DNA of 5,320 nucleotides from Rhodospirillales bacterium (lineage in GTDB: Bacteria; Pseudomonadota; Alphaproteobacteria; JAREAF01), in NCBI GenBank assembly GCA_029240475.1, contig JAREAF010000264.1:1-5320 (forward strand). Reading direction: 5' to 3'. The translations under genes were made by a program, and so were the position numbers. This document shows, piece after piece, positions 1 to 5,320 of this stretch (positions within the stretch are counted from its first letter, which is position 1; the number at the start of each line of letters is the position of its first letter). Below the pieces are notes generated by a model. The model saw nothing but the letters and a program-made list of their open reading frames with translations, made no database searches and was not told the DNA's origin.

Positions 1-2
1 TG

Positions 3-104
3 CACCCTGAGCCCGCCGATCCGCTGGTCTATGCGGGCCGGCTGCCGCTGTGGCAGGGCGCGGGCTGCGCGGATCTTGCATGGGCATTGAGGGAATTGGC
101 TTAA
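3..104 (+). CDS. C-terminal end of an unrecognised protein (5' partial)
   Basis: An open frame enters from the left edge and ends at TAA 102-104, giving 33 residues that begin HPEPADPLVYAGRLPLW and end WALRELA. GC-rich third positions, as in the neighbouring genes, suggest it is real coding sequence. The tail has no motif I can assign. Some alphaproteobacteria carry an aminotransferase or the potassium-uptake gene trkA upstream of hfq, but this tail does not resemble the ends of those proteins as I know them, so I give no function. It is 165 bases upstream of hfq on the same strand and no clear terminator separates them. Confidence 0.6.
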   Translation, partial: HPEPADPLVYAGRLPLWQGAGCADLAWALRELA

Positions 105-204
105 GCCGCCGCGCGCCACCCTCACGAATGAACGTGTTTCACGCTGTGGTTTTATGTGATACCGAATCATGCGGGTCCGTCATGGACGGCGGTCCTGCAG
201 GTAG

Positions 205-222
205 CGTGGGCGAGGGCCCACG
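205..222 (+). other. GC-rich hairpin in the hfq upstream region
   Basis: The arms CGTGGGC (205-211) and GCCCACG (216-222) are perfectly complementary over 7 bp around a GAGG loop. There is no T-run after it, so it is not a standard intrinsic terminator. It could be a structure at the 3' end of the upstream transcript or part of an hfq leader. The remainder of 105-269 holds nothing else I can assign. The function is unknown. Confidence 0.35.
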
Positions 223-235
223 GCAACCGTGCCCC

Positions 236-241
236 GATAAT
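236..241 (+). promoter_or_regulatory. Possible -10 box for hfq (GATAAT)
   Basis: GATAAT matches the sigma-70 -10 consensus TATAAT at five of six positions and lies 28 bases before the hfq start. That would give a short leader carrying the ribosome binding site. However, the bases 16-18 upstream fall in the GC-rich hairpin and show no -35 match. This is a weak candidate resting on one hexamer. Confidence 0.2.
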
Positions 242-256
242 GAAACTCGTGAGAAA

Positions 257-263
257 AAGGGGG
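257..263 (+). promoter_or_regulatory. Ribosome binding site of hfq
   Basis: A purine run AAGGGGG ends 6 bases before ATG 270. It supports that start over the in-frame ATG at 240 and ATG at 156, neither of which has a comparable purine run at the right distance. Confidence 0.7.
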
Positions 264-269
264 TTACGA

Positions 270-521
270 ATGCCGGCGGAAAAATCTCAGAACGTCCAGG
301 ATGTGTTCCTGAACCACATCCGAAAGAACAAGACCCCGGTGACCGTGTTCCTGGTGAACGGCGTCAAGTTGCAAGGCATCATCACGTGGTTCGACAATTT
401 CTCGGTGCTTCTGCGGCGCGATGCGCATTCGCAGCTCGTCTACAAGCATGCGATTTCGACTGTGATGCCGGCCGGGCCGATCCAGCTCTTCGAGGGAGCG
501 AAGGAAGGCGAGGAGGCGTGA
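270..521 (+). CDS. hfq: RNA-binding chaperone Hfq
   Basis: Hfq is a ring-shaped hexamer of the Sm/LSm family that pairs small RNAs with mRNAs and influences mRNA translation and decay in the cytoplasm. The 83-residue protein starts MPAEKSQNVQDVFLNHIRK. Visible family features are Q10-D11 at the proximal face, the rim patch R18-K19-N20-K21, the Sm1 core VFLVNGVKLQG (26-36), and the Sm2 signature LVYKHAISTV (56-65), whose Y-K-H contacts U-rich RNA. N43 replaces the glutamine found in E. coli, a change I regard as common in alphaproteobacteria. The acidic tail (EGAKEGEEA) is short, compared with the long disordered tail of E. coli Hfq. In-frame upstream ATGs at 240 and 156 would add non-homologous residues, so ATG 270 with its purine-rich site is preferred. 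The hflX start follows 4 bases after the stop. Confidence 0.97.
   Translation: MPAEKSQNVQDVFLNHIRKNKTPVTVFLVNGVKLQGIITWFDNFSVLLRRDAHSQLVYKHAISTVMPAGPIQLFEGAKEGEEA
511..516 (+). promoter_or_regulatory. Ribosome binding site of hflX inside the hfq 3' end
   Basis: AGGAGG, a perfect Shine-Dalgarno core, lies in the last codons of hfq, 9 bases before the hflX ATG at 526. The overlap means the site is traversed by ribosomes finishing hfq, which fits translational coupling of the pair. Confidence 0.85.
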
Positions 522-525
522 GCCG

Positions 526-1845
526 ATGAACGGCCCCGGCGCGGCCGCAAATGGCGGCGCCGCGGCCGCGATCGGCCGGACGCTGGTCCTGCACCCGGCC
601 CTGAAGCACCGGCCCGGCGCGGAGCGCGAGCCCGAGCAGAAGCTGGACGAGGCGGTCGGTCTCGCGCGCGCCATCGATCTCGACGTGGCGCATGCCGAGA
701 TCGTGCCCGTGCAGCGCTTCCGCCCGGCGACCTTGCTCGGCACCGGTGCGGTCGAGCGCTATCGCGATCTCGTCAAGGCCGAGGAGATCGGCCTCGCCAT
801 CATCGACTATCCCTTGAGCCCGGTGCAGCAGCGCAACCTCGAGAAGGAGTGGGACTGCAAGGTCATCGACCGGACCGGGCTTATCCTGGAGATCTTCGGC
901 GCACGCGCCCGCACGGCCGAGGGCCAGCTCCAGGTCGAGCTGGCGGCGCTCAGCTATCAGCGCAGCCGGCTGGTGCGGTCCTGGACCCACCTGGAGCGGC
1001 AGCGCGGCGGGTTCGGGTTCCTGGGCGGCCCCGGCGAAAGCCAGCTCGAGATCGACCGCCGCCTGATCGGCGACCGCATCCTCAAGATCAAGCGCGAGCT
1101 GGAGGAGGTGAAGCGCACGCGCGGCCTCCATCGCGCGGCGCGCCGCCGCACCGGGCGGCGGACGGTGGCGCTGGTCGGCTATACCAATGCCGGCAAGTCG
1201 ACCTTGTTCAACCGGCTGACGCGCTCGGAGGTGTTCGCCGAGAACCTGCTGTTCGCGACGCTCGATCCGACCATCCGGGCCGTCGCGCTGCCGAGCGGGC
1301 GCGAGGCGGCGGTCTCCGACACGGTCGGCTTCATCTCGGACCTGCCCACCGACCTCGTCGCCGCCTTCCGCGCGACCTTGGAGGAGGTGCAGGAAGCGGA
1401 GCTCATCCTCCATGTGCGCGACCTCAGCCATCCCGAGACGGAAGCCCAGAAATCCGACGTCGAGCATGTGCTGAAGGAGCTCGGGCTCGAGGATCGGCTG
1501 GCCGGCATCGTCGAGGTCTGGAACAAGATCGATCTCCTCGACCCCGACCGGCGGACCTTGATCCTCGGGCAGGCGGAACGGTCGGATCGGCACGTCGCGA
1601 TCTCGGCCAAGACAGGGGAGGGATGCGATCGGCTCCTGGCCCTGATCGATGCCCGGCTCTCGGCCGGCTCGGAGCTGCGGCATCTGCGCCTGCGCCACGG
1701 CGACGGCGCCGCGATCGCCTGGCTCTATGCCAACGGCAATGTCGTGGCCCGCCGGGACGACGAGGAGTTCGCCCATATGACCGTGCGGCTCGACCCGGCG
1801 CAGGCCGCCCGCTTCGACCGGATGCAGCGGCGCGAGCCCGAGTGA
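526..1845 (+). CDS. hflX: GTPase HflX, ribosome-splitting factor
   Basis: HflX is a cytoplasmic TRAFAC-class (Obg-HflX) GTPase that binds 70S/50S ribosomes and splits stalled or stress-damaged ribosomes. The 439-residue protein has a low-complexity Ala/Gly start (1-16), the N-terminal HflX domain (about 18-125, beginning RTLVLHP), and a helical linker containing the family signature GGPGESQLEIDRR (167-179). The G domain follows, with P-loop GYTNAGKST (218-226), switch I FATLDPTIR (243-251), G3 DTVGFI (265-270), G4 NKID (333-336) and G5 SAKTGEG (360-366). A C-terminal extension of about 60 residues closes the protein. All nucleotide-binding motifs are intact and the length is normal for the family. 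It starts 4 bases after hfq, the usual hfq-hflX operon arrangement in proteobacteria. No terminator follows the stop; the groES promoter begins 13 bases later. Confidence 0.97.
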   Translation: MNGPGAAANGGAAAAIGRTLVLHPALKHRPGAEREPEQKLDEAVGLARAIDLDVAHAEIVPVQRFRPATLLGTGAVERYRDLVKAEEIGLAIIDYPLSPVQQRNLEKEWDCKVIDRTGLILEIFGARARTAEGQLQVELAALSYQRSRLVRSWTHLERQRGGFGFLGGPGESQLEIDRRLIGDRILKIKRELEEVKRTRGLHRAARRRTGRRTVALVGYTNAGKSTLFNRLTRSEVFAENLLFATLDPTIRAVALPSGREAAVSDTVGFISDLPTDLVAAFRATLEEVQEAELILHVRDLSHPETEAQKSDVEHVLKELGLEDRLAGIVEVWNKIDLLDPDRRTLILGQAERSDRHVAISAKTGEGCDRLLALIDARLSAGSELRHLRLRHGDGAAIAWLYANGNVVARRDDEEFAHMTVRLDPAQAARFDRMQRREPE

Positions 1846-1858
1846 CCCGACCGTTCTG

Positions 1859-1887
1859 TTGACTTCCCGGGGTGGCTTTGCCATAAG
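1859..1887 (+). promoter_or_regulatory. Promoter of groES-groEL
   Basis: TTGACT (1859-1864) matches the -35 consensus TTGACA at five of six positions. CATAAG (1882-1887) matches TATAAT at four of six, and the spacer is the optimal 17 bases. Transcription would start near 1893-1895, inside the left arm of the CIRCE. The same stretch can be read as sigma-32-like: TTGACTT, 13 bases, then TGCCATAA, compared with CTTGAAA and CCCCATNT. That is a poorer match, but heat-shock sigma control of groESL is known in alphaproteobacteria. Confidence 0.7.
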
Positions 1888-1888
1888 G

Positions 1889-1915
1889 CTGGCACTCACC
1901 GGGCCGGAGTGCTAG
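1889..1915 (+). promoter_or_regulatory. CIRCE element (HrcA operator)
   Basis: CTGGCACTC (1889-1897), a 9-base spacer, then GAGTGCTAG (1907-1915). Compared with the CIRCE consensus TTAGCACTC-N9-GAGTGCTAA, 15 of 18 arm positions match and the spacer length is exact. The two arms are complementary except for one G-T pair. HrcA is the dedicated repressor of this site and releases it on heat shock. The operator sits one base after the -10 box, so bound HrcA would cover the transcription start. As RNA it would also form a stem at the very 5' end of the message. Confidence 0.95.
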
Positions 1916-1929
1916 CACCGGCTCTGACT

Positions 1930-1954
1930 GCCCGTCCAATGCTGATGGACGGGC
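1930..1954 (+). other. Perfect 9-bp hairpin in the groES leader
   Basis: GCCCGTCCA (1930-1938) and TGGACGGGC (1946-1954) are perfectly complementary around a 7-base loop; a T-G pair could extend the stem by one. It lies between the CIRCE and the groES ribosome binding site, ending 8 bases before the latter. No T-run follows, so it is not an intrinsic terminator. Its position suits an mRNA-stabilising or translation-modulating leader structure, but this is inference. Two ATG triplets in frame with groES (1939, 1945) fall in or at the edge of the loop. Confidence 0.75.
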
Positions 1955-1962
1955 GCCACCCC

Positions 1963-1968
1963 AGGGAG
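1963..1968 (+). promoter_or_regulatory. Ribosome binding site of groES
   Basis: AGGGAG lies 9 bases before ATG 1978 and just downstream of the leader hairpin. It favours ATG 1978 over the in-frame ATGs at 1939 and 1945, and the resulting N-terminus MKFRPLHDRV is the conserved family start. Confidence 0.8.
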
Positions 1969-1977
1969 AAAATTTCT

Positions 1978-2265
1978 ATGAAGTTCAGGCCTTTGCACGA
2001 TCGCGTGCTGGTCCGCCCGTTAGAGGGCGAGGACAAGACCGCGGGCGGCATCATCATCCCCGACACCGCCAAGGAAAAGCCGCAGCAGGGCGAGGTGATC
2101 GCCGTCGGCCCGGGCGGCCGGGACGAGGCGGGGAAGGTCACCGCGCTCGACGTCAAGAAGGGCGACCGCATCCTGTTCGGCAAGTGGTCCGGCACGGAGG
2201 TCACGATCAACGGCGACAAGCTGCTGATCATGAAGGAAACCGACATCATGGGCGTGCTCGCCTAA
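1978..2265 (+). CDS. groES: Co-chaperonin GroES (Hsp10)
   Basis: GroES forms the seven-subunit lid that closes the GroEL folding chamber in an ATP-dependent cycle in the cytoplasm. The 95-residue length is typical. The N-terminal signature FRPLHDRVLVRP (3-14) is intact. The mobile loop that docks on GroEL spans about 16-33, with the hydrophobic contact III at 25-27 after GG. The C-terminal half carries the conserved GDRILFGKWSGTEV (62-75) and ends LLIMKETDIMGVLA. It is the first gene of the groESL operon, under the CIRCE-controlled promoter, and groEL follows after 15 bases. Upstream in-frame starts exist (GTG 1909, ATG 1939, ATG 1945), but they would translate the operator and leader hairpin and are not supported by homology. 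Confidence 0.98.
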   Translation: MKFRPLHDRVLVRPLEGEDKTAGGIIIPDTAKEKPQQGEVIAVGPGGRDEAGKVTALDVKKGDRILFGKWSGTEVTINGDKLLIMKETDIMGVLA

Positions 2266-2269
2266 GGAG
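2264..2269 (+). promoter_or_regulatory. Ribosome binding site of groEL
   Basis: AAGGAG overlaps the groES TAA stop and lies 11 bases before the groEL ATG at 2281. A nearer ATG at 2273 is in a different frame. Confidence 0.8.
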
Positions 2270-2280
2270 TTGATGGAACA

Positions 2281-3927
<1,647 letters not shown>

Positions 3928-3956
3928 ACCGGTCCAGACCCGAGCCTCACTGACGC

Positions 3957-3993
3957 GAGCCGCGCCCCCTCACCGGGCGCGGCTCTTTCTTTT
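3957..3993 (+). terminator. Intrinsic terminator of groESL
   Basis: Arms GAGCCGCGCCC (3957-3967) and GGGCGCGGCTC (3975-3985) form a perfect 11-bp stem with a 7-base loop. The tail TTTCTTTT (3986-3993) follows directly. It lies 29 bases after the groEL stop and separates the chaperonin operon from the downstream phosphatase gene. Confidence 0.95.
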
Positions 3994-4023
3994 GCCGCGC
4001 GGCTACCCAATATTGCGGTGCTC

Positions 4024-4830
4024 ATGCCGCTCGACACCGAAACCATCACCCGTTTGATCCGGACCGTCGTCGCCGAGGAGGTGGTCCCTCGGTTCGAGAA
4101 GCTCGCCCATGGGGACGTCCGGGAGAAGGCACCCGGCGATTACGTCACCATCGCCGATATCGAGACCGAGCGGCGTTTGACGGAGGAGCTGACGCGCCTC
4201 TTGCCGGGCTCGGTGGTGATCGGCGAGGAAGCCGCGGCGGCCGACCCCGCGATTCTCGGCCTGCTGGCGCACGACGCGCCGGTCTGGGTCATCGACCCCG
4301 TCGACGGCACCTGGAACTTCTCCGAAGGGCGGCGGCATTTCGGCACCATGGTCGCGCTCGTCCGCGACGACCGGATCGAGGCGGCCTGGATTCACGACCC
4401 CTTGGGCGGCGACACGGCCGTCGCCGAGGCGGGGGCGGGCGCCTGGATCGGCGAGCGCCGCCTCTCGGTCAAGAAGCCCGGGCGGCCGGAGGAGCTGCGC
4501 GGCGCGCTGCTCGCCGGCTATTTCGGCGACAAGAAGCTCGGCGCGCGCATCCAGTCGCGGCGGAGCCAAGTCGGCGCGGTGAAGAGCCTGCGCTCGGCGG
4601 CGCATGAATATCTGCGCCTCGCGCGCGGCGAGATCCACTACGCGCTGTTCACCAAGCTGATGCCCTGGGATCACGCCGCGGGCGTGCTGATCCATGCGGA
4701 GGCGGGCGGCTATGCCCGCTATCTCGACGGCACTCCCTATCGGCCAAGCCAGGTCACGGCGAAGGGCCTCCTGCTCGCGCCCGACCCCGGGACTTGGCGG
4801 CGGCTTGAAACGGCGCTGCTCTCGGACTAA
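4024..4830 (+). CDS. Inositol monophosphatase family protein
   Basis: This is a Mg2+-dependent, Li+-sensitive-type sugar/nucleotide phosphatase fold (FIG superfamily) of 268 residues from ATG 4024, the usual family length. Metal-site motifs are visible: VTIAD (41-45), GEEA (67-70), WVIDPVDGTWNF (88-99, with D91 and D94 as ligands, G95-T96), and the C-terminal WDHAAGVLIHAEAGG (215-229, with D216). All catalytic acidic residues appear to be present, so it should be active. The true substrate (inositol phosphate, histidinol phosphate, PAP or another) cannot be read from the sequence; the variable residue after DGT is Trp rather than the Thr of classical inositol monophosphatases. The start is uncertain: GTG 4018 is in frame 6 bases earlier and neither has a clear Shine-Dalgarno site. 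It follows the groESL terminator and is probably co-transcribed with the dehydrogenase gene 32 bases downstream. Confidence 0.9.
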   Translation: MPLDTETITRLIRTVVAEEVVPRFEKLAHGDVREKAPGDYVTIADIETERRLTEELTRLLPGSVVIGEEAAAADPAILGLLAHDAPVWVIDPVDGTWNFSEGRRHFGTMVALVRDDRIEAAWIHDPLGGDTAVAEAGAGAWIGERRLSVKKPGRPEELRGALLAGYFGDKKLGARIQSRRSQVGAVKSLRSAAHEYLRLARGEIHYALFTKLMPWDHAAGVLIHAEAGGYARYLDGTPYRPSQVTAKGLLLAPDPGTWRRLETALLSD

Positions 4831-4849
4831 ACGAGGTTATCCCCAAAGC

Positions 4850-4855
4850 AAGGAG
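4850..4855 (+). promoter_or_regulatory. Ribosome binding site of the downstream dehydrogenase
   Basis: AAGGAG lies 7 bases before ATG 4863, an ideal spacing that fixes the start of the partial gene. Confidence 0.85.
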
Positions 4856-4862
4856 TCGGCCG

Positions 4863-5320
4863 ATGCGCGTAGCGTTTCTGGGATTGGGCGTGATGGGTTT
4901 TCCCATGGCCCGGCATTTGCGGGAGCGCGGCGGCCATGAGGTCGCCGTCTTCAACCGCACCCGCGCCAAGACCGACGCCTGGGTCCAGAAACATGGCGGC
5001 CGCGCCGCGGCGACGCCGCGCGAGGCGGCCCAGGGCGCCGATATTGTCTTCATGTGCGTCGGCAATGACGACGACGTGCGCGCCATCGCCTATGGCAAGG
5101 ACGGCGCGCTGGCCGGGATGGGGAAGGGCGCGATCCTGGTCGATCACACTACCGCCTCGGCCGACCTCGCCCGCGAGCTCTACCAGAAGGGCAAGGAGCA
5201 GGGCGTCGACTTCATCGACGCGCCGGTCTCCGGCGGGCAGGCGGGCGCGGAGAACGGCCAGCTCTCCGTCATGTGCGGCGGCGATCAGGCGCCGTTCGAC
5301 CGCGCCAAGCCGGTCATCGA
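4863..5320 (+). CDS. NAD(P)-dependent oxidoreductase, 3-hydroxyisobutyrate dehydrogenase family (3' partial)
   Basis: The first 152 residues of a beta-hydroxyacid dehydrogenase run off the right edge; full family members are about 290-300 residues. The N-terminus MRVAFLGLGVMGFPMA carries the Rossmann dinucleotide motif GLGVMG (7-12). The strand beta-2 end reads VFNRT (29-33); Asn-Arg there, rather than Asp, suggests NADP(H) preference, by analogy with glyoxylate/succinic-semialdehyde reductases. VDHTTAS (93-99) and the substrate-loop signature DAPVSGGQAGAENG (119-132) are intact. The catalytic lysine and C-terminal helical domain lie beyond the window. Possible substrates include 3-hydroxyisobutyrate, tartronate semialdehyde and glyoxylate/succinic semialdehyde; the sequence does not decide. 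It lies 32 bases after the phosphatase gene on the same strand with a good ribosome binding site, so an operon is likely. Confidence 0.92.
   Translation, partial: MRVAFLGLGVMGFPMARHLRERGGHEVAVFNRTRAKTDAWVQKHGGRAAATPREAAQGADIVFMCVGNDDDVRAIAYGKDGALAGMGKGAILVDHTTASADLARELYQKGKEQGVDFIDAPVSGGQAGAENGQLSVMCGGDQAPFDRAKPVI

Noticed and set aside
156..269. A longer Hfq starting at ATG 156 or ATG 240
   Set aside because: The added residues have no counterpart in Hfq proteins, and the purine-rich ribosome site is placed for ATG 270.
541..569. GCGGCCGC present twice, 21 bases apart, at the start of hflX
   Set aside because: These encode Ala-rich low-complexity residues in the variable HflX N-terminus; in a GC-rich genome the repetition needs no special explanation.
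849..1862. A 337-residue + strand frame inside hflX
   Set aside because: It is an out-of-frame shadow with an Arg/Pro/Gly/Ala-rich translation; the hflX frame carries all GTPase motifs without interruption.
382..1899. A 505-residue open frame on the minus strand across hfq and hflX
   Set aside because: It is an antisense shadow of the GC-rich codon pattern in hflX. Its product is low-complexity (rich in Arg, Ala, Leu, Asp) with no recognisable motif, and it lies opposite two clearly identified genes.
4003..4695. A 230-residue minus-strand frame opposite the phosphatase gene
   Set aside because: It is a shadow of the inositol monophosphatase frame; no motif or independent ribosome binding evidence supports it.
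4837..4845. TTATCCCCA, one mismatch from a DnaA box
   Set aside because: It is a single imperfect copy in a 32-base gap with no AT-rich region or further boxes, so most likely chance.

Overview
The window is a compact, GC-rich stretch of bacterial chromosome. It most resembles an alphaproteobacterium, probably of the Rhodospirillales/Rhizobiales type. The reasons are the 83-residue Hfq with the alphaproteobacterial 'FDNF…LLRRDxHSQLVYKH' core, the hfq-hflX pair, and a groESL operon with a CIRCE operator. All genes lie on the + strand and no mobile, CRISPR or foreign-looking DNA is visible.

Layout: (1) 3-104, the last 33 codons of an unrecognised gene. (2) 105-269, a leader region ahead of hfq with a small GC-rich hairpin. 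(3) 270-521 hfq (RNA chaperone) and 526-1845 hflX (ribosome-splitting GTPase), separated by 4 bases, with the hflX ribosome binding site inside the end of hfq. (4) 1846-1977, a dense control region for the chaperonin operon: a -35/-10 promoter, a CIRCE element (HrcA operator) directly downstream of the -10, a perfect 9-bp hairpin in the leader, and a ribosome binding site. (5) 1978-2265 groES and 2281-3927 groEL, closed by a strong intrinsic terminator at 3957-3993. (6) 4024-4830, an inositol-monophosphatase-family phosphatase. (7) 4863-5320, the N-terminal half of a 3-hydroxyisobutyrate-dehydrogenase-like oxidoreductase that runs off the window.

Functionally the first two thirds is a stress and RNA/protein quality-control block. 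Hfq handles sRNA-mRNA pairing, HflX rescues stalled or heat-damaged ribosomes, and GroES/GroEL fold proteins. I see no terminator between hflX and the groES promoter, so hfq-hflX transcripts may read into groESL, while groESL also has its own HrcA-controlled promoter. The two genes after the terminator look like ordinary metabolic enzymes, probably co-transcribed.

I found no previously undescribed system. The parts most worth a second look are the groES control region (a promoter with mixed sigma-70/sigma-32 character, the CIRCE, and the extra leader hairpin) and the phosphatase start, which has no visible ribosome binding site.
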